A stretch of 64,000 nt of DNA, taken from Catenovulum agarivorans DS-2 (GTDB lineage: Bacteria > Pseudomonadota > Gammaproteobacteria > Enterobacterales > Alteromonadaceae). Where the stretch lies: the NCBI RefSeq assembly GCF_000568405.1, contig NZ_ARZY01000011.1, positions 1-64,000 of the forward strand, read 5' to 3'. Below are positions 18,217 to 26,717 of the stretch, one piece after another. How positions within the stretch are numbered: the stretch's first letter is position 1; every line of letters begins with the position of its first letter. A program made the position numbers and the translations under genes. The notes under the pieces were generated by a model that ran no database searches, was not told where the DNA came from, and saw only the letters and a program-made list of their open reading frames with translations.

Positions 18217-19632
18217 TTACTTATATTCTTCGAATAAATCGAAAAACTCTTTTGCAGTACTTGGATATTTAGATGCCAAGTTTCTAGACTCAGATGGGTC
18301 TTTAACAATGTTGTACAACTCTAGTTCGGCATCAAAGCCGTAACGGACAGCTTTCCAGTCACCCTTACGAGCAGCTTGATAAGTATCACCAATGATGCCC
18401 GAGTTAGGATCACCTACTTGCTTAGCAAATTCCCAATATAAAACGCGCTCTTCCATTTCGATTGGCGAGTCATTTAATAATCCGCGAATAGATACACCAT
18501 TTGTATGCACTCGTGGCACAATATTTAAATCAACATCAGCGATATCTGCAAATGTCGGTAGAACATCAGCAAAAATCCACGGTGTCTTATCAACACGGCC
18601 TTGTTTAATTTGAGCTGGCCATTGAACGATCATAGGTACGTGTATCCCACCGTCATATAAGTCACGTTTTTGACCTTTATACGGCGCTGAAGCTTTGAAA
18701 AATTCAGGTGAAGCTCCACCTTCGTCATGCGGGCCATTGTCAGACGTAAATACAATTAAAGTATTTTCTAATTTACCTTCTTTTTCCAACGTACGGAGTA
18801 TTTTACCAACATAGTCGTCAAGTGCGCTCACCATACCGGCTAAAACAGCATTTGGCTTTTCAACTGGCTCTGGATAATAAGCGGCATATTTGTCTGCAGG
18901 CTTACCACCTTTCATCCCTGTATATTCTTTTTCAGCAAAGCGATACTGGTTGCTATACTCTTCTGGTACACCCAACTCAGCATGAGGCGATGTGTAAGTT
19001 AACATCATGAAAAATGGATTTTCACGAGGCGCTTCAATATATTTGATTGCTTCTTCAGTAAAGATTTTTTGTGCATAAACACCTTTGCGGCCACCTTCGT
19101 TTTCTTTTACACGAATTTTTTGACCATCGCGCCACAAAATTTGTGGATATTGTCTATGCCCTTCTAAAATTGAATACATACCAAACCAAGTGTCAAAACC
19201 CATAGCCAGTGGATCAGTTACACCCATTTGCTGGCCGATAGAATATTTACCGATTAACGTTGTATCGTAGTCAGCATATTTCAAAACGTGTGCAATTGTG
19301 ATGTCTTTATGATTCAACTCAACCGTGTTTGAGTTGTTGGTCATATAACGTCCATCTCTTCCGGTAAACAGTGCAACGCGCGAAGGAGAGCAAACAGTGT
19401 TACCTGCATAAGCGTTGTCAAAACGAATACCGTTTTTAGCCATTTTGTCTAAATTTGGGGTTTTAATTGGTGTGTCACCATAGGCGCCAATTTGGTTAAA
19501 CCCCAAATCATCCGTCAAAATAAATATAATATTTGGCTTCTCTGCTGTTGCTGCTTGTAAAACAGCTGGTGCAGCCAAAAGCACAGCCATACATAAGGCG
19601 AATAAACGGCCTTTGCCACGATACAATTTCAT
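18217..19632 (-). CDS. Family S1 sulfatase (formylglycine type), exported
   Basis: This 471-residue arylsulfatase-fold enzyme should hydrolyse sulfate esters on a carbohydrate. A Sec signal (about residues 1-28, ending AAT) targets it to the periplasm. The metal-binding DDLGFNQIGAYG and the CSPSR motif (Cys at about 81) that is matured to formylglycine are intact, with the later VFTSDNGPHDEGG metal site. It is the first gene of the operon with GH105 and GH78. The resemblance to the arylsulfatase A-like S1 subfamilies is clear, but the position of sulfate removed cannot be read. The motif at 19784-19803 is about 150 bp upstream. The sulfatase-maturing enzyme is not in this window. Confidence 0.93.
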   Translation of the reverse strand: MKLYRGKGRLFALCMAVLLAAPAVLQAATAEKPNIIFILTDDLGFNQIGAYGDTPIKTPNLDKMAKNGIRFDNAYAGNTVCSPSRVALFTGRDGRYMTNNSNTVELNHKDITIAHVLKYADYDTTLIGKYSIGQQMGVTDPLAMGFDTWFGMYSILEGHRQYPQILWRDGQKIRVKENEGGRKGVYAQKIFTEEAIKYIEAPRENPFFMMLTYTSPHAELGVPEEYSNQYRFAEKEYTGMKGGKPADKYAAYYPEPVEKPNAVLAGMVSALDDYVGKILRTLEKEGKLENTLIVFTSDNGPHDEGGASPEFFKASAPYKGQKRDLYDGGIHVPMIVQWPAQIKQGRVDKTPWIFADVLPTFADIADVDLNIVPRVHTNGVSIRGLLNDSPIEMEERVLYWEFAKQVGDPNSGIIGDTYQAARKGDWKAVRYGFDAELELYNIVKDPSESRNLASKYPSTAKEFFDLFEEYK

Positions 19633-19783
19633 CCAATACCTCTTTGATTTAACTTAAATTGAAGCATCATTGCGAACAGACAAAGTGTTTACAAAATGCT
19701 CAACCCAACCAAACAATAACTAGCTTATGTTAACTAATATTACATTAATTCAACCAAATTTAAAGATAAAAATTGATTGCTAG

Positions 19784-19803
19784 TGATTTATTTTGACCAT
19801 TAA
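19784..19803 (+). promoter_or_regulatory. Shared motif TGATT-N4-TTGAC, site 2 (sulfatase/GH105/GH78 operon)
   Basis: TGATTTATTTTGACCATTAA matches the sites upstream of the TRAP operon, the PL25 lyase and the receptor-linked lipoprotein. The distance to the sulfatase start is about 150 bp and the orientation is opposite to the gene. Confidence 0.45.
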
Positions 19804-19903
19804 ATTAAAAAATATGTCTTTATGATTAAAGAACGCAAATTTCAAAAGAAGAAGTTTAGACTAAATTTGCCAAGCGACTAATAAAGGAAGGAAAAAAAGA
19901 AGC

Positions 19904-19985
19904 GTCCATGCCTCACACACACATAGTATGAAGGCTATCCAATCACCTTCATTCAGGGACTAAACTGTTCCAGAACCACTGAATC
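19904..19985 (-). repeat. Diverged copy of the rhaI 3'-end structured element
   Basis: On the minus strand this segment resembles the end of rhaI and its terminator. It reads as codons for GFSGSGTV followed by a stop, then GTCCCTG (19954-19960), an inner GAAGG/CCTTC hairpin, a TGTGTGTG-rich loop and CATGGAC (19904-19910). A pyrimidine-rich run follows. The matching copy at 4352-4435 encodes GQSGSGIV and stop. There is no complete gene here, so it is either a relic of a second rhaI-like gene or a conserved RNA element. Confidence 0.6.
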
Positions 19986-20120
19986 CCTGAAGACAGCTAC
20001 AACATCAACAAACAAAAAGCAGGCTCGCTTGTTGATGACACGACAGAGTAGCAAGTCTGGCGAGGATAATACCATCAAAAACAATCACGTCAAGTCAAAA
20101 TATGTCTATTTGCTTTTATT

Positions 20121-20435
20121 TTAGTCTAAATGGAAAACCTGTTTAAGCGGTTTGCTGACAGGAGAATTATCGTCATTCGTCTGCATAATCTCCGCCATAA
20201 AAGCCCACCATTTTTGTACTACAGGATTCGAGGGTAATGCGTCAACCTTTTGTTTTGATTCACAATATAAAACAGCAAACAATACACAGGTTTCTTCATC
20301 TAAAAAAATTGAGTAGTCGCTAATGCCAGCATCTTTGAGCACATTTGACAGTTCAGGCCAAATTTCATCATGGCGCTTTTTATATTCAGCCGCTTGGCCA
20401 GGATAAATTTTCATTGTAAACGCTAGTTTTTCCAC
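20121..20435 (-). CDS. rhaM: L-rhamnose mutarotase
   Basis: This 104-residue protein is full length for RhaM. It interconverts alpha and beta L-rhamnose so that the isomerase gets its preferred anomer. The family pattern is clear: MKIYPGQAAEYKKRHDEIWPEL with the catalytic His (about 22), GISDYSIFLDEE with the Tyr (about 41) and the WWAFMAEIM block (about 70-78). AGAGGTG precedes the ATG. It is separated from the main rhamnose operon by about 10 kb. The next gene downstream on the same strand is the sulfatase, about 490 bp away, so it is probably transcribed alone. Confidence 0.95.
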   Translation of the reverse strand: MEKLAFTMKIYPGQAAEYKKRHDEIWPELSNVLKDAGISDYSIFLDEETCVLFAVLYCESKQKVDALPSNPVVQKWWAFMAEIMQTNDDNSPVSKPLKQVFHLD

Positions 20436-20572
20436 ATATCACCTCTAAAAACTTGAAAAGTCATACACAAAGCTCAGCCCTGCACACAATAATAATTAGA
20501 TCAGCATAGTTCTTTTATGCTTTCACCAAACATTATAACAATCAACTTTAATCACACACAAAGTATTTATAA

Positions 20573-21547
20573 TCACAAGCGTTCAACCTGCAATTTATAC
20601 TTGTGTTTATACTCTTCAACCGTTTGCAAAACTTCATTGACGCTTTCTTCGAGTTCAGATCCCATCTTAGTTATCTCATGTGGAAATTCATCTTGCATTA
20701 GCGTCATGAGTGCATACCAAACAGGTTTGTATTTATCTTTTAAATTATACTCAGGCATTTCCATAGTGCGCGGAACACCGCCGGTTAATCCGCGTAATGT
20801 TTCAATGCGCTCTGGATTATTTTTAATTATGTGCGCAATTTTTTGTTGCTGTTGTTCATTACCTAAACACGCTAGAAAATCAAAACACTCTTGTTTAGTT
20901 AAACCCACTAGTTTGACTAATTTGAAAAATTCATAAAAAGGTTTGCCATAATCAAACTGTTGCTCAAGCATTTTGGTTGAGCCGCCGACAATTTTAAACG
21001 TGGCTGACGACAATAAAATTTCTAGTAACCGGCGCTGCTCTTTCTCTTTTAACTTACCGAGTAATTCATCAATATTATCTATTAACAACAATATCTTTTT
21101 ATCTTGTTGGTTTATCGCGTTTTCTAGGTAACTGAAACTTTTATCGTCATAGTCAGCATCATCAAACAACTCTTCCCTATCATCCAAAATATGCGGAAAT
21201 TCGCTTGGATATAAGCATTGTAAATAGTCGGCTATTTCTTCCCATAAACGGCTGAGTGAACGAATTTGATATTGTTCTTCAGTAAATTTTACTGGTAATA
21301 GGAACTTTGCAAGCTCTCCGTCAGCTTGCACCGATAATTGTATTTTACGCAACATGGTGGTTTTACCCTGCCCACGTTGACCAATAATAATAAAGTGCTG
21401 ACTCGGTACGCTAAAATCAGTTTGCTGAATGTCTTCAAATATTTCATCAAAGTCGTGATTACGTACTACAAATTTGGCTAAAAACTCTTGCTCGTCGATT
21501 TGATCAGGGCTGTATTTAAATCTGGAATACTGATTAGTTAGCGACAT
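20573..21547 (-). pseudogene. AAA-type ATPase, probably internally deleted
   Basis: This open frame of 324 residues encodes a P-loop ATPase. The Walker A (IIGQRGQGKTTML, about 54-66) and Walker B (KKILLLIDNIDE, about 150-161) are intact. The region up to RGLTGGVPRT (about 255) resembles archaeal-type ATPases that normally continue with a winged-helix and a long C-terminal part. Here it jumps to a C-terminal-looking block (NLKDKYKPVWYALMTLMQDE and an acidic coiled tail), so a large in-frame deletion is likely. The neighbouring gene upstream is a decayed member of a similar family. The frame is open and a GGTGG site precedes the ATG, so a product may still be made. The deletion is inferred from recall of the family, not an alignment. 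Confidence 0.55.
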
Positions 21548-21612
21548 TTTTATTCCACCACATTCTTAAAATTGGAGAGTTAAATTTATAAATTCTGCTG
21601 TCGTCGTTATTA

Positions 21613-22154
21613 TTAATAGCCGTCATACACCAGCGATTGTATGTTCTCGAGCGCGTTGTTTTCATCTAACTTATGTTTACTCGCCATGTTGCTGATGTCG
21701 AGCGAGTTGATATAAGTGTCGTTAGAAATTGTGTTCAGCACTTCTTTCGCAAACAGGTATTCATCTTTCTCTAAACCTGTTTTCAGTTTGCTTTGCCAAC
21801 TTTCAAAATGATTGCGGTTATCTAACGCATTATTGATTGCTTGGTCGACAACTCAGTATCTTGCCTTAATTCTCTATGTGCTTTTAACAGCGATAAAGCA
21901 TTCTGTACGTCTTGATATTGAATGATGTTTTCAATGGTTTGGGCAAATTCGTCTATCATAATGATCAGTTTTTTATCCTGATCTAAGTCCTTTATAAGGC
22001 GTTTAAACGCGACTTTGTAATCGAGCACATCACCATCGCCAAACTCAACACCTTCTATGGATATAGAGGTTATTTTTATGCCACATATCTTCCAGTTCGA
22101 ATTTGCGCTCCAAAAATCAGCTTTACGAACAACTTGACCAACGACATTTTTCAT
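21613..22154 (-). pseudogene. Second ATPase gene remnant with frameshift and deletions
   Basis: The open frame from 22154 to 21822 encodes 110 residues with a Walker B-like segment (KKLIIMIDEFAQTIENI) but no Walker A, which should precede it. It ends abruptly after LRQDTEL. A different frame then continues from about 21850 to a stop at 21613, reading VVDQAINNALDNRN and later LEKDEYLFAKEVLNTIS. That is a plausible C-terminus of the same ATPase family. So the gene lost its P-loop region and part of its middle, and the junction is out of frame. It lies 65 bp before the other ATPase gene, with three palindromes upstream. Confidence 0.65.
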
Positions 22155-22158
22155 AACC

Positions 22159-22242
22159 CACCTAACTTGACAAATTATTATTTGTTAAGTTAGGTGACAA
22201 AATATTTTTTTGTCAAACCTTCTGACAAATTATTTTTTGTCT
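22159..22242. repeat. Three phased palindromes upstream of the ATPase remnants
   Basis: Three copies of a 20-21 bp inverted repeat, consensus TGACAAA-N6-TTTGTCA, begin at 22168, 22195 and 22223, that is every 27-28 bp. The first is nested in a 38-bp near-perfect palindrome whose outer 10-bp arms are CACCTAACTT and AAGTTAGGTG (22159-22196). They abut the start of the decayed ATPase gene. Operator sites or recognition sites of the lost system are the simplest readings. Confidence 0.7.
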
Positions 22243-22283
22243 AATGGTTTAGTTGTGAATTCAGGCTCTAGCCCTTAGATAAG

Positions 22284-22312
22284 AAAAAGGCGTTGCTTGT
22301 AGCAACGCCTTT
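22284..22312 (-). terminator. Terminator of the first TonB receptor gene
   Basis: AAAAGGCGTTGCT (22284-22296) and AGCAACGCCTTTT (22300-22312) form a perfect 13-bp stem with a three-base loop, ending in a T-run on both strands. It lies 27 bp past the receptor stop. Confidence 0.88.
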
Positions 22313-22338
22313 TGTGGTTTATACAGCTAAACTAAAGG

Positions 22339-25300
22339 TTAGAACTTAGCAGACAAACTTGCTGTTACCCTGCGGTCTGTCAAACTTTGTTCACACAACA
22401 AAGTGTTTTCATTGAAACACCATCGTGTTCTATCTTCCTGAGTTAGGTTAACCCCATCAATACCAAAGCTAAATGTGTCGTTAATCTTATAGTTAACGCT
22501 CATGTTCAGCTGACCACGAGCCCCAACGACAGGAGGGATGTTGAAACGCATTCTGCTCAATTCTTCTGTGAACGCATCACGCCATGTATATCGCATACGT
22601 ACACTTAAGTCATGCTTATCATAAAATAATGTAAAGTTGTACGAGTGCTTAGACAATTTATGCGGCTGAACACGCGAAGTAACAGGATCATCTTCAGTCG
22701 TTTCAGTTGCACCAAACCAGTCATCTCGCCCTAACATAGTGTCGATAGCATTAGGTGAAATTTTGTCCGGGTTCTCAATACTGGTTGCGCGATAAAAGTC
22801 AGTTAACCCCTCACCAGCTTCTTGGTAAGTGTAGTTTGCGATAATACCGAAACCAGAAGCCCAGCCCAATGAACCTTCAAAATCAGATAAGTCATATTGA
22901 ACGGCAAGCTCAGCACCAGACTGAGTTTGCGTGCCATTTGCGTTAAACTTACTACGCTTGGCTACACAGATACCGTCTTCACCTTGAACGCTAGAGAATA
23001 CATTGAAGTTTTCCCAAGGTACAACAGGATTATAAATACCGCCGCCCTCACATGGTGCAGTCGTGTCACGTTCTATTTGTCCCGTTGACCCTATTGGTTC
23101 TTCAGGAGACTCTTCAATTGTTACGTGTAAATCTGTTCTCTCTTTATGGAATAAACCTACACTAACCAAAGCGGAAGGTGACAAATAGTATTCCCACGAC
23201 AAGTCATATGACCATACTTGCTCTGGTTTCAAATCGGGATTACCTACATTCACAGGTGCTGAAGCGCTGCCACCAAACGAAGCAGATGTAGACAAGTCGT
23301 CAAAGTCAGGTCTACGTAAGTCTTTACCAATACCAAGTCTAACCAACATATCATCAGCGACTTCTGCGGTTAAATTAAAACGTGGTAACACGAAGTCATA
23401 ACTTGATGTACCAACTCTAGGTTTTATAGCGCCATCACTTAATTCATTACCTAAAGAATTAATTTCTGTAGATACGTACCTAACCCCTAAATTACCCATA
23501 AATGGCATACTACCTAACTCAAAATCATAGTTACTTTGGATATAAAATGCCGTAGTTTCTTCTTCTATATCAAAAAACTGAGTATCTTCAGCTGCCATTG
23601 GTACCAATAATGCGTTGAACCCTTCAGCTTCGAGTTCATCTTTACTCATGGTGTTGTACTGACTTTCATCGAAATCTGGGTCAATGAGTTTATTGTTTGC
23701 GGTGATGGCAGAATTAATTACCTGCTTAGTGTAAGCTGGATTATTGAATGAAACTCCATTGTCTATTATTAAATAGTCTTTAACATATAGCTCACGCCCG
23801 TCAGCACCGTTGAAGTTGCTGGCTCCAGGAACAACGATTTCAGAGAATAAATTCGCTCTAGGACGATTCCAGTTACCAAAACTGTTTCGAGATGTTTCGC
23901 TTCTTGTCATGTTAGTGCTTTTGTTCCAACGCACACCAGCATGAATTTCAGTGAAAATAGGGTTCGTGTCTGCAATGTCGTATTTCAAGTCTAAACGCGC
24001 GGCTGTTTCTGCGCCTTCTCTATATCGAAACCCTTCATTTACAGAGCGTAATGCATAATTGGCAGGGTTCAACAATTGTTCAGTAGTTGGTGTTTCTGGC
24101 AACCCCTGAGCAATACCAAATTCAAAACGGTTGTTTGCAATTCTAAATTCAGCGGGCGTACCGTTATCATTACGTGTATCGGCAGAAACCTGCGGCCCCC
24201 TTGGGTTAACGAAGTCTAATTCAGAATTTAAAGAGGGGTTATTCGATTCTGAGTCGGAATATGAAACTTCGGCTGAAACAGTTAATAACTCTGCTCTGTA
24301 CTCACTACCAAAGGCAAACACACGACTTTCTGTGACCCGAGCTGAACTGTTATTACCAACGCGTAAGTTAGGGTCTATAACCTCGCCATCATCAGATACA
24401 CCTACGCCCAAAATACCGCTAGTAACAACCTCAACCTCCCCTAAATCAATTGGACCGTACGCACCGTCTAACGAACCCAAATCAATTTTTTCAAAGCCAG
24501 TATTGTTAGTGTTGTCAATTACTGGGTTTGCGCCAGTACCTGAAAAGTATGCTCTAGAGTTAGTATTTACACTTTCTTGATCGTTGATAGTAGCGTCAAG
24601 GTAGATTTTGAAATTATCTGTGGGTTTCAATTCAATAGAGGTTGTCAAATTTTTCGTTTCATAGTTTTTCGCGTTCAGAGGCTGATCTAAGAATTGTGTA
24701 CGAAGAAATGGTTCAGATCGTGCACTTGCTCTGCCTGAATTTGGCATTACAACTCTGTCTCGGTCAAAACGAGGGTTTGCTGATGCAACGTCTTGCTCTG
24801 CGTAACTACCTGTAACAACAAGACCCAGCTTACCCAATCCAGTTTCCCAATTATCACCATAGGTTGCGGAGATTTTTGGAGTTGTTGAGTCAGCTAAGTC
24901 ACTATTTTCCATTTGTACTTTAACTTGAGTCAAACGTTCTCTTAAGCTATTGCCCCGTAAAGTTTTTAAGTTGATTGTCCCCCCAACAGAGCCCTCAACT
25001 GTTTTGGCAGTAGGCGCTTTTGTAACCTCAACCGCAGCAATAAGAGCTGCAGGTAAATCTTCAAAGCTAATGCCTGTTCTGCCACTGCCCGAACTTACCG
25101 TTGATACGCCATTAATTTCAACTCGGTTCGCATCGGTACCACGAATTTGCACACTTGTACCAACACCATTTGTTCGGTCTATTTGTACGCCTGTAACATT
25201 CTCAAGTACTTCAGCTAAGTTGTTATCAGGTAACTTACCTATATCTTCAGCTTTGATAATTTCAGTGATATTTGTGGTATCACGTTTTTGATTGAGGGCA

Positions 25301-25455
25301 CTGGCAAGGGCACTGCGAATACCCTGGACTTCAATAACTTCGGTAGATTCTTCGGCGCCCGTGCTTGATTGGGCCATAGCTAAACCAGTGTATCCATTTA
25401 ATGCAGCAGTAATAGCAACCGCCACACTTGCTCTTTTGTTAAATATTTTATTCAT
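22339..25455 (-). CDS. TonB-dependent receptor (outer membrane)
   Basis: This 1038-residue outer-membrane transporter has a signal peptide (about 1-28, ending AMAQ), a TonB-box-like EVIEVQGIR (about 40-48), the plug domain (about 55-170: LPDNNLAEVLENVTGVQIDR, VQIRGTDANRVEINGV) and a 22-strand barrel. It ends in the typical DRRVTASLSAKF with a terminal Phe. It belongs to the large carbohydrate-type TonB receptors of marine Alteromonadales that work without SusD. Three such receptors in this locus suggest import of different oligomer sizes or sulfation states. It is monocistronic and ends in a strong terminator. Confidence 0.93.
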   Translation of the reverse strand: MNKIFNKRASVAVAITAALNGYTGLAMAQSSTGAEESTEVIEVQGIRSALASALNQKRDTTNITEIIKAEDIGKLPDNNLAEVLENVTGVQIDRTNGVGTSVQIRGTDANRVEINGVSTVSSGSGRTGISFEDLPAALIAAVEVTKAPTAKTVEGSVGGTINLKTLRGNSLRERLTQVKVQMENSDLADSTTPKISATYGDNWETGLGKLGLVVTGSYAEQDVASANPRFDRDRVVMPNSGRASARSEPFLRTQFLDQPLNAKNYETKNLTTSIELKPTDNFKIYLDATINDQESVNTNSRAYFSGTGANPVIDNTNNTGFEKIDLGSLDGAYGPIDLGEVEVVTSGILGVGVSDDGEVIDPNLRVGNNSSARVTESRVFAFGSEYRAELLTVSAEVSYSDSESNNPSLNSELDFVNPRGPQVSADTRNDNGTPAEFRIANNRFEFGIAQGLPETPTTEQLLNPANYALRSVNEGFRYREGAETAARLDLKYDIADTNPIFTEIHAGVRWNKSTNMTRSETSRNSFGNWNRPRANLFSEIVVPGASNFNGADGRELYVKDYLIIDNGVSFNNPAYTKQVINSAITANNKLIDPDFDESQYNTMSKDELEAEGFNALLVPMAAEDTQFFDIEEETTAFYIQSNYDFELGSMPFMGNLGVRYVSTEINSLGNELSDGAIKPRVGTSSYDFVLPRFNLTAEVADDMLVRLGIGKDLRRPDFDDLSTSASFGGSASAPVNVGNPDLKPEQVWSYDLSWEYYLSPSALVSVGLFHKERTDLHVTIEESPEEPIGSTGQIERDTTAPCEGGGIYNPVVPWENFNVFSSVQGEDGICVAKRSKFNANGTQTQSGAELAVQYDLSDFEGSLGWASGFGIIANYTYQEAGEGLTDFYRATSIENPDKISPNAIDTMLGRDDWFGATETTEDDPVTSRVQPHKLSKHSYNFTLFYDKHDLSVRMRYTWRDAFTEELSRMRFNIPPVVGARGQLNMSVNYKINDTFSFGIDGVNLTQEDRTRWCFNENTLLCEQSLTDRRVTASLSAKF

Positions 25456-25639
25456 AATGTTATTCCCATGTTTTAAATTGTGATCCAGCAGTTTGATCTA
25501 ATCACAAAACAAATCACATTCAACCACCAAATAACAAAATTAGTCCAAAATGTTCATATACGCAACAAATTGTCAGGCAATTTTACCAATAAAATAAAAA
25601 ACTAAATTATTTCAATACTTCAGCAGAGATTTTATAAAG

Positions 25640-26521
25640 TTAATATAGGGTTGTTGGGCGGGAATCAGTGTATTGATAATGCACCCAAAGCTCAGGTCGG
25701 TTTAAGGGTACACTATTAGGCAATAGGGGGTTCACTAGGCGAATAATGTTACGATCACCGGTTAAAAACTTCTTAATTAGCTGGCTGTGATGTTTTTCAA
25801 AAATTTTATCAAATTCACCTGTTTGAATAATTTGTTCAAAGCCACTGTTAAGTAGTCTGGCCAATTTATGGTTGTTTTTTTCCACATAAAAGTAAAAACA
25901 CACTGGGTAAGTAATTAATACATGCGGATCTACAGCAATTGATAACTTATATTCTTGTTTGTATAACTCAGCCTCACGAGCTGCTTCTAGAATAGACATT
26001 GGAAAATAATCAAAGCGCTGTTTGTGCAGCATGCGGAACAAACCGATAAAATGTGCACCTTTTACCGGACTAATGCCATTATGCTCAAAAATTCGATTGT
26101 CAGTCCAAGTATGAAACATCCCTGGTTTAAAGGCTTTTAACTGTTCAAGCGTTTTGACTGCTTTTAAGGTATCCAATTGGTTTTCATGTACTAAGGCCAC
26201 TCGCCAACCACTTAGTCCCTTCATTATCGGGTATTGAATGGCTTGGTATGCATCTAATCTTTCTTGAGTCGCATAGCCAATCATAATATCGATATCAGTT
26301 CGTGCGACTAATAATTCAAAGGCGCGCTGATGGGGTATAGAAAGTGGATAACTTTTTGCAGTATATTGGTCAGATTCTGCCGTATTTAAAATGGCTTGTA
26401 ACAATTCTGTATGATAAGCATCTCTGTATACACCCAGACCGCGATAGACCACATCTTGCGCATAACAAACATTCAAGCTTGCTAGTAAAAGCATAATACT
26501 CGATTTAAGCCAACCAAACAT
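25640..26521 (-). CDS. Stand-alone type 2 periplasmic solute-binding protein
   Basis: This 293-residue protein carries a signal peptide (about 1-22, ending CYAQ) and a bilobed type 2 periplasmic-binding fold like SBP family 3 proteins (YRGLGVYRDAYHTELLQAIL; later LLNSGFEQIIQTGEFDKIFEKHHSQLIKKF). No ABC permease or ATPase is nearby. Such orphan proteins in Alteromonadales often act in sensing rather than transport. It is divergent from the PL25 lyase, with about 200 bp between them. The ligand is unknown. It could report on extracellular degradation products, but only position suggests that. Confidence 0.7.
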   Translation of the reverse strand: MFGWLKSSIMLLLASLNVCYAQDVVYRGLGVYRDAYHTELLQAILNTAESDQYTAKSYPLSIPHQRAFELLVARTDIDIMIGYATQERLDAYQAIQYPIMKGLSGWRVALVHENQLDTLKAVKTLEQLKAFKPGMFHTWTDNRIFEHNGISPVKGAHFIGLFRMLHKQRFDYFPMSILEAAREAELYKQEYKLSIAVDPHVLITYPVCFYFYVEKNNHKLARLLNSGFEQIIQTGEFDKIFEKHHSQLIKKFLTGDRNIIRLVNPLLPNSVPLNRPELWVHYQYTDSRPTTLY

Positions 26522-26680
26522 ATACTCGCTCGCTCCGAGTTCAATGATAAAAATTCTTTTAAATTATAGTTCACAAATTATATTTTGCCGCTTCAGAAAT
26601 AAAACTCAGCAATCTGAACAACATTTTACTAATTTTTTTGTTACAACCACTCTATTTAATGAGTTACAGTATGTTATATT

Positions 26681-26704
26681 TGATTAATATTGACAAACTT
26701 TGAT
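26681..26704 (+). promoter_or_regulatory. Shared motif TGATT-N4-TTGAC, site 3 (PL25 lyase)
   Basis: TGATTAATATTGACAAAC starts 37 bp before the lyase ATG. From 26682 it agrees with the site at 32601 in 20 of 23 positions. A second TTGACA (26704-26709) follows closely. Confidence 0.5.
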
Positions 26705-26717
26705 TGACAGAATTAAT

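Larger units (their letters stand above)
19633..20120. other. Long intergenic region between sulfatase and rhaM
   Basis: This 488-bp stretch has no gene. It contains the shared motif (19784-19803), a diverged copy of the rhaI 3'-end element (about 19890-20000), and a 9-bp stem CATCAACAA/TTGTTGATG at about 20006-20039. The rest looks like an AT-rich leader. Confidence 0.6.

Noticed and set aside
22159-22242. Possible CRISPR mini-array
   Set aside because: The three units are palindromes spaced by only 6-8 bases, much too short for spacers, and no cas genes are present.
25495-25515. Possible CRP site upstream of the first TonB receptor (TTTGATC-ATCACAAA)
   Set aside because: Only one half fits the consensus, so I cannot support it as a site.
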